A stretch of 64,000 nt of DNA from Bradyrhizobium sp. 190 (GCF_023073415.1 NZ_JADPJL010000065.1:434001-498000); one strand, 5' to 3'; counted from the stretch's first letter, positions 46,562 through 56,458 are shown. Program-made: numbers and translations. Notes: generated from the letters alone by a model not told the origin.

Positions 46562-48160
46562 CTAGATCGGCACGGTTTTGGGCCGCTTCCACCGCACCCA
46601 GCCGGCGACGATCAGGCTGGTGAGCGTAAACGCTGTAAAGACCGTGGTGATGATGCCGATGCCGAGCGTGACGGCGAATCCGCGGACCGGACCGGTGCCG
46701 ATATAGAACAGCACCGCGGCGGCGATGAAGGTAGTGATATTGGAGTCCAGAATAGTCGCCAGTGCGCGCCTGAATCCGGCATCAATCGCCGAAATCGCAT
46801 TGCGCCCGCCGCGCAGTTCCTCACGGATGCGCTCGTAGATCAGCACGTTGGAATCGACCGCGATACCAACGGTCAGCACGATGCCGGCGATGCCGGGCAG
46901 CGTCAGGGTAGCATTCAGCAGCGACAGAATGCCGAAGATCATCGCGACGTTGATGGCAACCGCGATATTGGCGAACACGCCGAACAGCCGGTAGGTCAAA
47001 AGCATGAACGCGACGACCAGGATCGAGCCGACGTAAGCCGCGAGTTTGCCCTTCTCGATTGAATCCTGGCCAAGACCGGGACCAACGGTGCGTTCCTCGA
47101 TCACGGTCAGCGGCGCCGGCAGCGCGCCGGCGCGGAGCAGCAGCGCCAGCTCGTTGGCCTGCTGCACCGTGAAGCTGCCGGAAATCTGGCCTTGCCCGCC
47201 GGTGATCGGCTCGCGGATCACGGGGGCAGAGATCACCTTGTTGTCGAGGATGATGGCAAAGGGTTGCCCGACGTTCTCCGACGTCGCTTGCGCGAATTTG
47301 CGCGAGCCCGAACTATTGAACTTGAAGCTCACGATCGGCTCGTTGGTGCGCTGGTCGAAGCCCGGCTGCGCGTCGGTGAGATCGCCGCCCGATACCAGTA
47401 CCTGCCTCTTGATGAGGTAGGGCACCTTCGGCGATTGCTCGCTCATCAGAACTTCCGAATCGGCCGGCACCCGTCCCTGTTGCACCTGATCCGGCGAGAC
47501 CGACGGATCGACCATGCGGAATTCCATCTTGGCGGTCTGGCCGAGGATGCGCTTCAACTCGGTTGGATCCTGCAAACCCGGCACCTGGACCAGGATACGA
47601 TCGGTGCCTTGCCGCTGGATCAGAGGCTCGACAGTGCCCAACTGGTTGATACGGCGCTCGACGATCTGGATCGACTGTTCGATCGTTTGCCGTATGCGCT
47701 CGGTAATGGCGGCTTGCGGCACCGTGAGGCGGATCAGGCCGCCGCCGGCATCCGAGACTTCGAGGCTGCGCTGCCCTGAGGAGCCGAGCAGACCGCCAAG
47801 CGGCTGCGACAGCTCGCGCAGCTTGGTGAGGGCCGCCTGCTGATCACTCTCCTTGACGCGGACTTCGGCGGCGTCGCCGCGGACGGCAAGGCCGGTATAG
47901 CCGATCTTGGCATCACGCAGCACGCGGCGGACTTCGTCGCGCACCTGATCGAGCTTTTCCTTCTTCACATAGTTGGAATCGACTTCGAGCAGCAGGTAGG
48001 AACCGCCCTGCAGATCGAGGCCGAGCACGATGTGGCGCTGCGCCCAGAGCGGCCAGGTCTTCACCTTGTCCTGGGGGAAGAAATTCGGAACGGCGAACAG
48101 GCAGACGACGAGCGCCGTCATAATGATCGCCAGCGCCTTCCACCGCGTGAAATACAACAT
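46562..48160 (-). CDS. secD: Protein translocase subunit SecD
   Basis: A 532-residue membrane protein with a short cytoplasmic tail, a first span (ALAIIMTALVVCLFAVPNF) and a large periplasmic P1 domain with GLDLQGGSYLLLEVD and the paired-repeat region to about 350. Five more spans follow with YRLFGVFANIAVAINVAMIFGIL, LPGIAGIVLTVGIAVDSNVLIYERIRE and TVFTAFTLTSL. It forms the SecDF complex with the next gene and works with YajC encoded upstream. Length and all core motifs are normal. Confidence 0.97.
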   Translation of the reverse strand: MLYFTRWKALAIIMTALVVCLFAVPNFFPQDKVKTWPLWAQRHIVLGLDLQGGSYLLLEVDSNYVKKEKLDQVRDEVRRVLRDAKIGYTGLAVRGDAAEVRVKESDQQAALTKLRELSQPLGGLLGSSGQRSLEVSDAGGGLIRLTVPQAAITERIRQTIEQSIQIVERRINQLGTVEPLIQRQGTDRILVQVPGLQDPTELKRILGQTAKMEFRMVDPSVSPDQVQQGRVPADSEVLMSEQSPKVPYLIKRQVLVSGGDLTDAQPGFDQRTNEPIVSFKFNSSGSRKFAQATSENVGQPFAIILDNKVISAPVIREPITGGQGQISGSFTVQQANELALLLRAGALPAPLTVIEERTVGPGLGQDSIEKGKLAAYVGSILVVAFMLLTYRLFGVFANIAVAINVAMIFGILSLLNATLTLPGIAGIVLTVGIAVDSNVLIYERIREELRGGRNAISAIDAGFRRALATILDSNITTFIAAAVLFYIGTGPVRGFAVTLGIGIITTVFTAFTLTSLIVAGWVRWKRPKTVPI

Positions 48161-48212
48161 CGAGTAGACCCGTCAGACCCAGGAAAAATGCGCCGCGGTT
48201 GCGGCGCGTAAA

Positions 48213-48578
48213 TCAGCTCGCGGACGTCTCGTCCTTGGCGGTTTCAGCTTTTTCCTTGGCCGGCTCGCCCTTGGCGCGGACGCCGGAAATCATCTGCCGC
48301 ATCTGCCGCACGCGGACACCGTCCGAAATCTCGAACTCGATCTGGTCGTCATCGACAACCTTGGTCACCTTGCCGACGAGGCCGCCCGAGGTCACCACCG
48401 TGTCGCCGCGGCGGATATTCTTCACGAGTTCCTGATGATCCTTCACCTTTTTCTGCTGCGGGCGCAGAATCAGGAAATACATGATCACGAAGATCAGCGC
48501 GAACGGCAGCAACGACATCAACATGCTGTTGGCATCGCCACCGGCTGCAGCCTGGGCGTACGCAGGGGTAATCAGCAT
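48213..48578 (-). CDS. yajC: Preprotein translocase accessory subunit YajC
   Basis: 121 residues. A single N-terminal span (MLMSLLPFALIFVIMYFLILRPQ) is followed by the YajC core KKVKDHQELVKNIRRGDTVVTSGGLVGKV and EISDGVRVRQMRQMISGV. The tail is a charged helix (EPAKEKAETAKDETS). It is the first gene of the yajC-secD-secF operon. ATG 48578 corresponds to the usual LITPAYAQ start. It is divergent from the DUF815 ATPase gene, which begins at 48772. Confidence 0.96.
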   Translation of the reverse strand: MLITPAYAQAAAGGDANSMLMSLLPFALIFVIMYFLILRPQQKKVKDHQELVKNIRRGDTVVTSGGLVGKVTKVVDDDQIEFEISDGVRVRQMRQMISGVRAKGEPAKEKAETAKDETSAS

Positions 48579-48771
48579 TCGAACAATCCTCGTGAGACGG
48601 GAAAGAACCGGCCATGCCTGGGCATAGGGCTTGGGCACGTCGCCGGTTCGGGCAAATTCGCGCGGACTATAGCGGCGGCGGGCCCAATTGCAACGTGGCC
48701 CGCCCCCTCATTTAGGCCGCTTGCGGGACCATCCAAGGCCCGATAAGGCTGCGCGGTCAGGAACTGCAAAA

Positions 48772-49743
48772 ATGTCCAAAAAAGCCAAGAAAACAACGGC
48801 TCGCGCCACCCCCAAAGCAGCCTCGCGAGCCATTGCAAAAACCGCGACAAAACGTCCGGCAAACAGCCTTAACGGTGCCACGGCCGAGCGGATCGCCACG
48901 GCACTGGAAGCTATCGCCGGTCACCTTTCCGCAGCCTCTCCGGCGGGTGGGACCGCTGAGTCGTTCGGCTCCGCCGACGCCTTTGTCTGGCATCCGGACG
49001 GACGCCTTTCGCCGGTGCCGCGCGTCAGCCGCGTCGACCTCGGCCTGCTCAGGGGTATCGACCGGATGCGGGATATCCTGATCGAAAACACCGAACGCTT
49101 CGCCGACGGCCTGCCCGCCAACAACGCGCTGCTCTGGGGCGCCCGCGGCATGGGCAAATCCTCGCTGGTGAAGGCAACTCACGCCAATATCAACATCGAC
49201 CGCAAACCGGCCGACCGGCTGAAGCTGATCGAGATCCACCGCGAGGATATCGAGAGCCTGCCGGGCCTGATGGATCTCCTGCGCAGCTCCGATTTCCGCT
49301 TCATCGTGTTCTGCGACGACCTCTCTTTCGACGGCAACGACGCTTCCTACAAGTCGCTGAAGGCGGTGCTGGAAGGCGGTATCGAGGGACGTCCCGACAA
49401 CGTCATCCTCTACGCCACCTCGAACCGGCGGCACCTGCTGGCGCGCGAGATGATCGAGAACGAACGCTCGACCGCGATCAACCCGGGCGAAGCGGTCGAG
49501 GAGAAGGTGTCGCTGTCGGACCGTTTTGGTCTCTGGCTCGGCTTCCATCGCTGCAGCCAGGACGAATATCTGGCGATGGTACGCGGCTATTGCGGCCATT
49601 TCGGCATCGAGATGGGCGACGAGGAGCTGGAGCGCGAGGCGCTGGAATGGTCGACCACCCGTGGCTCGCGGTCGGGCCGCGTCGCCTGGCAGTTCACGCA
49701 GGAACTGGCGGGACGGCTGGGTGTGAGGCTTTCGGGGAAGTGA
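48772..49743 (+). CDS. DUF815-family AAA ATPase
   Basis: 323 residues. A basic N-terminal tail (residues 2-30, Lys/Ala/Arg/Thr-rich) may bind nucleic acid. The ATPase domain begins GLLRGIDRMRDILIENTERFADGLPANN, with Walker A LLWGARGMGKSSLVKA near 135 and Walker B RFIVFCDDLSFDGND near 180. ATSNRRHLLAREMIEN is sensor 1, and the C-terminal SRSGRVAWQFTQEL is the sensor 2 region. This AAA family is conserved in proteobacteria and unassigned in function. It is monocistronic. Confidence 0.9.
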   Translation: MSKKAKKTTARATPKAASRAIAKTATKRPANSLNGATAERIATALEAIAGHLSAASPAGGTAESFGSADAFVWHPDGRLSPVPRVSRVDLGLLRGIDRMRDILIENTERFADGLPANNALLWGARGMGKSSLVKATHANINIDRKPADRLKLIEIHREDIESLPGLMDLLRSSDFRFIVFCDDLSFDGNDASYKSLKAVLEGGIEGRPDNVILYATSNRRHLLAREMIENERSTAINPGEAVEEKVSLSDRFGLWLGFHRCSQDEYLAMVRGYCGHFGIEMGDEELEREALEWSTTRGSRSGRVAWQFTQELAGRLGVRLSGK

Positions 49744-49764
49744 CGCGGTCGTGCCCTACCCCTG

Positions 49765-49858
49765 GCGTCATCCCCGCGAAGGCGGGGACGCCGCGGCTTC
49801 ACGGCTCAATCGCACGTGCTCTGGAATACTGGATCGCCCGGTCAGGCCGGGCGACGAC
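49765..49858. repeat. Dispersed palindromic repeat, family E
   Basis: CGTCATCCCCGCGAAGGCGG and the inner segment TGGAATACTGGATCGCCCGG, ending GCCGGGCGACGAC, match the family seen at 4931 and 55509 in shortened form. Confidence 0.65.
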
Positions 49859-49896
49859 AGTGGTGGGTGTGGCGACGCCGCTGCGCAGCTAGCCGA

Positions 49897-51264
49897 TCAC
49901 GCCCCGTTCAGGAATTGAAGCGGGTCAACCGGTGAAGATCCCTTGCGGATCTCGAAGTGGAGCTGCGGCGATCCCACCTCGCCAGATTGACCCGATTTGG
50001 CAATGATCTGGCCGCGCTTGATCGTATCGCCGCGCTTTACCAGCAGTTCACTCGCATGGGCATATGCGGTGACGTAACCGTTGGAATGCCGCACCAGAAC
50101 CAGATTGCCGTAACCCTTGAGCTCGTTACCGGAATAGGCAACCACGCCGTCTTCCGCCGCCTTCACCGGCGTGCCTTCGGGCACCGCCAGGTTGATGCCG
50201 TCATTCGACTTGCCGTTGGTCTTGGCGCCGTAGCTGGTGATCACCTTACCGCGCACCGGCCAGCGGAAGGTCGGCAGCGCGCCGGTGGCTTCGCTCGGCT
50301 TGATCGACGCGGGTTCGGCGGCGGGCTTTTCTTCCACGACATTGGTGGTGGCGGACGCCAGCCGCGCGCTCTGCGGCGGACCGCCGGCGGACGCCATCTT
50401 GGTGGCTGGTGCTGCAACCTGGGCAACCGGCTGGGCGGGTGCGGCGGCAACGGGCTGCGCCACTGGCGCAACGGCCGCGGACCTCGAACCGGGCACGGTG
50501 AGCTTCATGCCAAGGCTGAGCTTGGCGGATTGATCGAGATTGTTGGCCTTGGCGAGTTCGGTAACCTGGACATTGTTCCGGCGCGCGATGCTCATCAGCG
50601 TATCGCCGCGATTGACAATATGAACGCTCGGCGGCGTGGCCGCAGCGGCGACCGGCTTGCTGGCCGGGGGCGCGAGCGCCGGCGCGGCCGCAGCCACCGC
50701 GGTCTGCCGCGGAATGATCAGTTGCTGGCCGGGCGACAGCACGCGCGGTCCCTTGTAGCCATTGGCCTGCAGGATCGCGGCAGATGAAACGTTGTAGCGC
50801 TTGGCCAGAATGTCGAGCGTGTCGCTGGTGCCGACGATGATCGTGGTGCCGTTCGGCGCAGCCGGACGCGCGGCCGCTACCGAGCGCGGCGGTACCGTGG
50901 CGGTGGTCTCGATGGGGGAATGGGACGGCGGCGCATAGGACGAAATCCCGCGCCCTCCTCCCGACACCCCGCCCGAACTGGCCGGATAGGCGGGCGGTGC
51001 AGCAACGGCTGGCGGCGGCAAGGCCTGGGACTGGAATTGCGGCGTGGACGCCTGCGGCCGGGCGTATTCCGGCGACTCGCGGCGTTCTGCGGCGGGCGAC
51101 CGCACCGAACCGGTCGCTTCGGGCTGCGAGGCAAAGGGATTGGAGAAATCGGAAAAGCGCGTCTGCATATCGGCGCTGCAGCCGGCAAAGCCGACCGACA
51201 TCAGCGCCAGCACCGCGACCTGCGGCATCCGACGCGAGCGAAGCAACTCGGCGACACGGGACAT
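49897..51264 (-). CDS. NlpD-like LytM lipoprotein with two LysM domains
   Basis: A 455-residue lipoprotein: leader then the lipobox VGFAGC. A Pro/Ala-rich linker is followed by two LysM motifs (IIVGTSDTLDILAKRYNVSS near 150 and HIVNRGDTLMSIARRNNVQV near 215) and a LytM/M23 domain at about 340-455. The zinc ligands of active M23 enzymes appear lost: NDGINLAVPEGTPV replaces HxGxD, and QLHFEIR replaces HxH. It is therefore probably a non-catalytic activator of amidases, like NlpD or EnvC. Downstream of pcm as in many proteobacteria (nlpD-pcm). Confidence 0.88.
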   Translation of the reverse strand: MSRVAELLRSRRMPQVAVLALMSVGFAGCSADMQTRFSDFSNPFASQPEATGSVRSPAAERRESPEYARPQASTPQFQSQALPPPAVAAPPAYPASSGGVSGGGRGISSYAPPSHSPIETTATVPPRSVAAARPAAPNGTTIIVGTSDTLDILAKRYNVSSAAILQANGYKGPRVLSPGQQLIIPRQTAVAAAAPALAPPASKPVAAAATPPSVHIVNRGDTLMSIARRNNVQVTELAKANNLDQSAKLSLGMKLTVPGSRSAAVAPVAQPVAAAPAQPVAQVAAPATKMASAGGPPQSARLASATTNVVEEKPAAEPASIKPSEATGALPTFRWPVRGKVITSYGAKTNGKSNDGINLAVPEGTPVKAAEDGVVAYSGNELKGYGNLVLVRHSNGYVTAYAHASELLVKRGDTIKRGQIIAKSGQSGEVGSPQLHFEIRKGSSPVDPLQFLNGA

Positions 51265-51373
51265 GGTTACTCACTCGTACGCAACAAAATACTGTTTTGA
51301 GTAAACACGTATCGAGTAAATAACCGCTTAACCCTTGGAATAAGATGTTGGCGGGAACTGCCAATCCGGGCTT

Positions 51374-52018
51374 CTACAGCTCGCGCGCAATTCCCGGCAG
51401 GGCTGGGACGAAGCGGACATCGACCAATTCCTTGCGCTCGAACCCGCTGTCCGTCCTGATCATCCTGACCAGCGTCTGGCTGCCGTGATGGGGGCCGACC
51501 GGCGCGATCAGGATGCCGCGCGGCACCAGCCGCTCCAGCAGCTTTTCCGGAATTTGCTCCATCGCGGCGGTGACGATGATGCGGTCGAAATCGCCCGCGC
51601 CCGCCGGTATGTCGAAGCCGTCGCCGTACATCACCTCGATATTGTAATAGCCGAGCGCTTCGAGCCGGTCGCGGGCCGTGTCCGCCAGCGTCCGGTAGCG
51701 CTCGATGGTCAGGACATGCGCGCACAACCGCGACAGCACCGCGGCCTGATAGCCGGAGCCGGTACCGATCTCGAGGACCTTGTGGCCCTTTTGCAGTTGC
51801 AGTTGCTCGGTCATGTAGGCCACCACGAAGGGCTGGCTGATGGTCTGCCCGCAGGCGATGCCGAGCGCGCTGTCCCGGTAGGCATGACCGCGATCGCCAG
51901 CCGCCACGAAAACCTCCCGCGGCACCGCTTCCATGGTGCGCAGCACCGCCTGATCGCTGATCCCCCGCCGCCGCAGGGTGAGCTGAAACATCATTTTCTC
52001 GGGCGGTTCTTGCGACAT
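51374..52018 (-). CDS. pcm: Protein-L-isoaspartate O-methyltransferase
   Basis: Methylates isoaspartyl residues in damaged proteins with SAM, allowing repair. 214 residues. The pattern is [33 protein letters not shown] near 35-65, then the SAM motif [19 protein letters not shown] and the [13 protein letters not shown] end. It is in the neighbourhood of surE and the NlpD-like gene, the conserved stationary-phase survival cluster (surE-pcm-nlpD). A GGAAC palindromic region lies upstream. Confidence 0.95.
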   Translation of the reverse strand: MSQEPPEKMMFQLTLRRRGISDQAVLRTMEAVPREVFVAAGDRGHAYRDSALGIACGQTISQPFVVAYMTEQLQLQKGHKVLEIGTGSGYQAAVLSRLCAHVLTIERYRTLADTARDRLEALGYYNIEVMYGDGFDIPAGAGDFDRIIVTAAMEQIPEKLLERLVPRGILIAPVGPHHGSQTLVRMIRTDSGFERKELVDVRFVPALPGIAREL

Positions 52019-52110
52019 TGCGGTCTCGCGGCGGGCTCAGGCCTCGCCGAGATGTAATAGCCTGCGCGCACTTAAGGAAGAATTTCCTCAAGATTTCGGT
52101 TCCTGCTAAG

Positions 52111-52136
52111 GGAACCGTTGTCGCGCCCGCGGCGTT
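52111..52136 (+). promoter_or_regulatory. Sigma-EcfG-type promoter of the response regulator gene
   Basis: GGAAC (52111-52115), 17 bp, CGTT (52133-52136) matches the alphaproteobacterial general-stress consensus. Transcription from about 52143 would leave a leader of roughly 110 nt before the ATG at 52256. Confidence 0.6.
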
Positions 52137-52255
52137 AGGGCACGGCAAATCCACAGCCGGAGCCTTTGCTTCAAAGCGTGCCGGTTCATGTCGACGTTGC
52201 GCCAAGGGGTGTTTTTTGCGAACCTCAAAGCCTTGGAAGGGCAAGGATTCCCCTC

Positions 52256-52633
52256 ATGATAGCGACACGGCCGGCGGGCTGTTCTGTTTTCCTCGTTGAA
52301 GACGAGGTTATGATCCGGATGATGGTCGCTGACATGCTGGAAGAGCTGGGCCACAGCGTAGCTGCCGAGGCCGGCGAAATCGGTGAAGCGGTCAAGCTGG
52401 TGCAATCGACCGAATTCGATCTCGCCATTCTCGACGTCAACGTCAACGGCAAGGTGATCACGCCGGTGGCCGAACTGATCACGGCGCGCAACCGGCCGTT
52501 CATCTTTGCAACCGGCTACGGCTCCTCCGGCCTGCCCCAGGAATATCGCGACCGCCCCGCGCTGCAGAAGCCATTCCAGCTGGAAACACTGGCTCAGGTC
52601 ATCGCCGCGACCATGAAGAGCGCGCCGGTTTAG
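52256..52633 (+). CDS. FAT GUY-type single-domain response regulator
   Basis: A 125-residue receiver domain with no output domain. The acidic pocket is E15-D16-E17, the phospho-acceptor D60 (LAILDVNVNG), T86 and K105 (LQKPF). The segment PFIFATGYG carries the FATGY signature of the FAT GUY family, whose members (for example SdrG of Sphingomonas) modulate the PhyR-EcfG general stress response. The candidate EcfG promoter upstream agrees with this. ATG 52256 is selected because the longer frame lacks a ribosome site and precedes the receiver fold. Kinases are not encoded nearby. Confidence 0.88.
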   Translation: MIATRPAGCSVFLVEDEVMIRMMVADMLEELGHSVAAEAGEIGEAVKLVQSTEFDLAILDVNVNGKVITPVAELITARNRPFIFATGYGSSGLPQEYRDRPALQKPFQLETLAQVIAATMKSAPV

Positions 52634-52649
52634 GCGGCGCGTTGCGAAC

Positions 52650-52738
52650 GTAGCCCGGATGGAGCGGAGCGCAATCTGGAGGCGATCTCGCAAGCCGACA
52701 AGCCGATCCCGGATTGCGCTCCGCTCCATCCGGGCTAC
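52650..52738. repeat. Dispersed palindromic repeat, family A (full element)
   Basis: GTAGCCCGGATGGAGCGGAG and GCTCCGCTCCATCCGGGCTAC are the arms. It lies between the converging response-regulator and surE genes. Confidence 0.85.
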
Positions 52739-52755
52739 TGCGCAGTCGCTTCACG

Positions 52756-53523
52756 TCATTTCAGCGTCGTCGTCAGCGCTTCCGAGAACGCTTCATCGGT
52801 CCGATCGAGCCGCAGCGGCGTGACCGATACATAGCGTGCAGCAAGTGCGGCAAGGTCGGTGCCTTCGGCCGGCGTATCCATCATCGCGGCGCGCTCGAAG
52901 CCGATCCAGAAATAGGGATTGCCGCGGCCATCGTGGCGCTTGTCGACCTTGAGGAAGCCGAGATTGCGCTTGCCCTGCCGCGTCACGCGAACGCCGTTGA
53001 CCTGGTCCGGCGTGCAGGCCGGAAAATTGACGTTGATCACAGTGTTCTTCGGCACGCCCGCATCGATCACCTTGCGCAGGATGTCCGGACCGAATTTCAG
53101 CGCGGTGTCCCACAGCGGCGCGTGACGGGTCTCGATGGAAAATTCCTGGCTCAGTGCAAACGACGGGATTCCCAGGATCGTGCCTTCGAGGGCACCGGCG
53201 ATGGTGCCGGAATAGACGACATCCTCGGCCACGTTGCGGCCCTTGTTGACGCCGGACAGCACCAGATCGGGCATCTTCTCGCCGAGGATGTGGCGCGAAC
53301 CCATGATCACGCAATCGGTCGGCGTGCCCCGCACCGCGAAATGGCGCGGACCGACTTCGCGCAGCCGCAAGGGATCGTTCAGCGACAGCGAGTGCGAGAC
53401 GCCGGACTGATCGAGCTCCGGCGCCACGATCCAGACGTCGTCGGACAGCGCGCGGGCGATCTCCTCGACGATCTTCAAGCCCGGGGCATGGATGCCGTCG
53501 TCGTTGGTGCAGAGAATTCGCAT
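52756..53523 (-). CDS. surE: 5'/3'-nucleotidase SurE
   Basis: A metal-dependent nucleotidase linked to stationary-phase survival. 255 residues. The metal-binding motif [16 protein letters not shown] lies at 3-18, then [16 protein letters not shown], and [25 protein letters not shown] near 90-115. [23 protein letters not shown] and the [15 protein letters not shown] end match the family. It is downstream of serS and a hypothetical gene on the same strand, in the usual serS-surE-pcm order. Confidence 0.96.
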   Translation of the reverse strand: MRILCTNDDGIHAPGLKIVEEIARALSDDVWIVAPELDQSGVSHSLSLNDPLRLREVGPRHFAVRGTPTDCVIMGSRHILGEKMPDLVLSGVNKGRNVAEDVVYSGTIAGALEGTILGIPSFALSQEFSIETRHAPLWDTALKFGPDILRKVIDAGVPKNTVINVNFPACTPDQVNGVRVTRQGKRNLGFLKVDKRHDGRGNPYFWIGFERAAMMDTPAEGTDLAALAARYVSVTPLRLDRTDEAFSEALTTTLK

Positions 53524-53619
53524 CCGTCAAAATGCCTTCTGGTTCAGGTCGCGGCAGGCTCTTGCCTTTGGGCGTCGTCTTATCCGGCTATCGCGGCTGA
53601 GGCAAACCGGCCCATTTCC

Positions 53620-54084
53620 TCATGTTTTCTTCACCCAGACGCGCCAAGGACGCGCGAATCTAGCGCCGCCGTCGATTTTCATCTGCAGGTCTGGCGATTC
53701 CTGCTTTGGCCGCTCGAGAGGCTGTGGACTCACGGCCTCCGGTGGTGCCGGAGGCGGCTGCGGCGGCTCAACGGTAGCAGGCCGCTCCGGCTTCGGCGGC
53801 GGAGACGGTGCGATGGGCTCGATCGCTACAACCGGCGGCGGCGCTACCGATGTCGATTCCGCCTGCGTGTGCGGATGTCGCGTTCGCGCAACCGCCAGCC
53901 CCTTGTCGAAATCCGCAGCGTTAAGCCACTCCTTGGCATGCATGCGCTCGATCAGATCGTCGTCCCACAGGCGCGCCACTTCGATATCGAAGGCGCCCAT
54001 CAGCCGCTGGTCGATCAATTGCATCCCGTGGCCGGTAACAGCCCATTGCCTCCCGATCCAAAGGATGTCGCGATGCAATGCCAT
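53620..54084 (-). CDS. Hypothetical proline-rich protein between serS and surE
   Basis: 154 residues. The N-terminal part (about 1-70) has a compact-looking IGRQWAVTGHGMQLIDQRL and RLWDDDLIERMHAKEWLNAADFDKGLAVA. The rest is a Pro/Glu/Ala-rich low-complexity stretch (PPPKPERPATVEPPQPPPAPP) ending FARPWRVWVKKT. No signal peptide or membrane segment. It starts 12 bp after serS, suggesting co-transcription, and has no family I recognise. Confidence 0.65.
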   Translation of the reverse strand: MALHRDILWIGRQWAVTGHGMQLIDQRLMGAFDIEVARLWDDDLIERMHAKEWLNAADFDKGLAVARTRHPHTQAESTSVAPPPVVAIEPIAPSPPPKPERPATVEPPQPPPAPPEAVSPQPLERPKQESPDLQMKIDGGARFARPWRVWVKKT

Positions 54085-54096
54085 TTTCGCCTTGCG

Positions 54097-55428
54097 CTAT
54101 TTGTCCCGCTCGATCGTCTTGAGCCCGCCCATATAGGGCTGCAACATTTCGGGCACCGCGATCGCGCCGTTTTCCTGCTGATAGGTTTCCATGACCGCGA
54201 TCAGCGCGCGGCCGACCGCTGTGCCGGAGCCGTTCAGCGTGTGCACGAAGCGCGGCTTGCCGTCGGGCCCACGCGAGCGCGCGTCCATGCGGCGCGCCTG
54301 GAAGTCGCCGCACACCGAGCAGCTCGAGATTTCGCGATAAGCGCCGCCCTCGCCCTGCCCCGGCATCCAGACCTCGATGTCGTAGGTTTTTTGCGCGGAG
54401 AAACCCATGTCGCCAGAGCACAGCGTCATCACGCGGTAATGCAGATCGAGCCGTTTGAGCACTTCCTCGGCGCAAGACAGCATGCGCTCATGTTCGTCGC
54501 GGCTGGTCTCAGGCGTTGCGATCGACACCAACTCGACTTTTGTAAACTGATGCTGTCGGATCATGCCGCGGGTATCGCGGCCTGCCGCGCCCGCTTCCGC
54601 GCGAAAGCACGGCGTCAGCGCGGTCAGCCGCATCGGCAGCTCTTTTTCGTCGACGATGGATTCGCGAACGAGATTGGTCAGCGAGACTTCGGCGGTGGGA
54701 ATGAGACCGAGACGTTCGGTCTTCAATCGTTCGTCGGGCGCCACTAGCAATTCGCCCTTGATAGCCCAGAACTGGTCGTCCTCGAATTTCGGCAATTGGC
54801 CCGTGCCGAACATCACAGCGTCGCGCACTAGCAACGGCGGGTTGACCTCGATGTAGCCATGCTCGTTGGTGTGCAGATCGAGCATGAACTGTCCGATCGC
54901 GCGCTCGAGCCGCGCCAACCCCTTCTTCAGCACCACGAAGCGGGCGCCACTCAATTTCGCGGCCGCCTCGAAATCCATGTAGCCGAGCGCGCCGCCGAGA
55001 TCGTCATGCGGCTTCGGCGTGAAGGCATAGTTGCGGATCTTGCCGTAGACGTGGCGCTGCACATTGCCCTGCTCGTCTGCGCCTTCGGGCACATCGTCGA
55101 GCGGCAAGTTCGGGATAGCTGCGAGCTCTTCCCCCAACTCCTCGTCGGCCGTCTTGGCTGCAAGCTCGAGCCCCGGCATCGTGGTCTTGAGTTCGGCGAC
55201 TTCCTCCATCAGCTTGTTGGCGCGCGCGTCATCCTTGGCCTTCTTGGCCTCGCCGATTTCCTTCGACGCCGCATTGCGCCGCGCCTGCGCTTGCTCCGAC
55301 GCGAGGATCGCCGCACGGCGTTTTTCATCGATCGTCAGCAGCGCAGCCGACAGCGGCGCCAGCCCGCGGCGCTTCAGTCCGGCATCGAACGCCTGGGGGT
55401 TGTCGCGGATCGATTTGATGTCGTGCAT
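54097..55428 (-). CDS. serS: Seryl-tRNA synthetase
   Basis: Class II synthetase charging tRNA-Ser and tRNA-Sec. 443 residues. The N-terminal long helical arm (about 30-110, with [22 protein letters not shown]) contacts the tRNA. Motif 2 is [21 protein letters not shown] near 272-292, and motif 3 is the [20 protein letters not shown] end near 405-425. Length and organisation are normal. It precedes the hypothetical gene and surE and follows the tat genes in reading order. Confidence 0.97.
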   Translation of the reverse strand: MHDIKSIRDNPQAFDAGLKRRGLAPLSAALLTIDEKRRAAILASEQAQARRNAASKEIGEAKKAKDDARANKLMEEVAELKTTMPGLELAAKTADEELGEELAAIPNLPLDDVPEGADEQGNVQRHVYGKIRNYAFTPKPHDDLGGALGYMDFEAAAKLSGARFVVLKKGLARLERAIGQFMLDLHTNEHGYIEVNPPLLVRDAVMFGTGQLPKFEDDQFWAIKGELLVAPDERLKTERLGLIPTAEVSLTNLVRESIVDEKELPMRLTALTPCFRAEAGAAGRDTRGMIRQHQFTKVELVSIATPETSRDEHERMLSCAEEVLKRLDLHYRVMTLCSGDMGFSAQKTYDIEVWMPGQGEGGAYREISSCSVCGDFQARRMDARSRGPDGKPRFVHTLNGSGTAVGRALIAVMETYQQENGAIAVPEMLQPYMGGLKTIERDK

Positions 55429-55508
55429 AGCGGGTCAGGTCCTCAAGCGTGCGCGTTGGAAGTCAACCCATTATGTTGACATTCAACGGTGCGCCTCCGT
55501 ACCACACC

Positions 55509-55610
55509 CGTCATCACCCGCGAAAGCGGGTGATCCAGTATTCCAGAGCAGATGCGATAGAGTCGAGAGGCCTCGGTGTACTGGATTCCCCGCTTTCGCG
55601 GGGAATGACG
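55509..55610. repeat. Dispersed palindromic repeat, family E (full element)
   Basis: CGTCATCACCCGCGAAAGCG faces CCGCTTTCGCGGGGAATGACG, with inner arms ATCCAGTA / TACTGGAT. It lies between serS and tatC. Confidence 0.75.
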
Positions 55611-55636
55611 GCCGATTAGGGGGCGAGAACGACGCC

Positions 55637-56458
55637 CTACTCGGCCGGGTTGGTTTCCGGAGGCGGGCTGGCGGGCGGTGTGCCTGACGCGGCCTGCGCG
55701 GCCGCGGCCTTCTTTTCCACCATGCGGACCGCGACGATCGCGCCCTCGTACAGCAATAACAGCGGTATCGCGAGCGAGGCCTGGCTGATGACATCGGGCG
55801 GCGTCAGAACGGCGGCGATCACGAAGGCGATCACGATGAAATAGCGCCGCTTCTCGCGAAGCATCTGCGAGGTGACGATGCCGATCCGCCCCAAAAGCGT
55901 CAGGATCACCGGAAGCTGGAACGCGATGCCGAACGCGAAGATCAACGACATCATCAGCGACAAATATTCGCCGACCTTCGGCAACAACTGGATCTTCGCA
56001 CTCTCATCGCCGCCCATCTGCTGCATGCCGAGCGAGAACCGCACCAGCATCGGCAGCACGATGAAGTAAACCAGTAGCGAGCCGAGTATGAAGAAGAACG
56101 GCGTGGCGACCAGGTAAGGCAGGAACGCACCGCGCTCATGCTTATAGAGGCCGGGCGCCACGAACATGTAGATCTGCCCGGCAACGATCGGGAACGAGAT
56201 GAAGGCAGCGCCGAACATCGCCAGCTTCAATTGCGTCAGGAAATATTCCAACAGCGCGGTATAAATGAATGTCGAATTCTCGGCGCCCGCCACCCAGACG
56301 AAGGGCCAGACCAGCACGTTGTAGATCTGCTTGGCGAAGAAGAAGCAGAAGATGAACGCAATACCGAAGGCCAATAGCGCCTTGATCAGCCGCGAGCGCA
56401 GCTCGATCAAATGATCCATCAATGGCGCCTTGCTGGCCTCGATGTCCTCGACGGTCAT
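55637..56458 (-). CDS. tatC: Sec-independent translocase subunit TatC
   Basis: The signal-peptide-binding core of the Tat export system. 273 residues with six spans. The family start [20 protein letters not shown] is followed by span 1 ([16 protein letters not shown]), a periplasmic loop ending [39 protein letters not shown], then [14 protein letters not shown] and [23 protein letters not shown]. The C terminus is Pro-rich. It overlaps tatB by 4 bp (ATGA). Confidence 0.97.
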   Translation of the reverse strand: MTVEDIEASKAPLMDHLIELRSRLIKALLAFGIAFIFCFFFAKQIYNVLVWPFVWVAGAENSTFIYTALLEYFLTQLKLAMFGAAFISFPIVAGQIYMFVAPGLYKHERGAFLPYLVATPFFFILGSLLVYFIVLPMLVRFSLGMQQMGGDESAKIQLLPKVGEYLSLMMSLIFAFGIAFQLPVILTLLGRIGIVTSQMLREKRRYFIVIAFVIAAVLTPPDVISQASLAIPLLLLYEGAIVAVRMVEKKAAAAQAASGTPPASPPPETNPAE

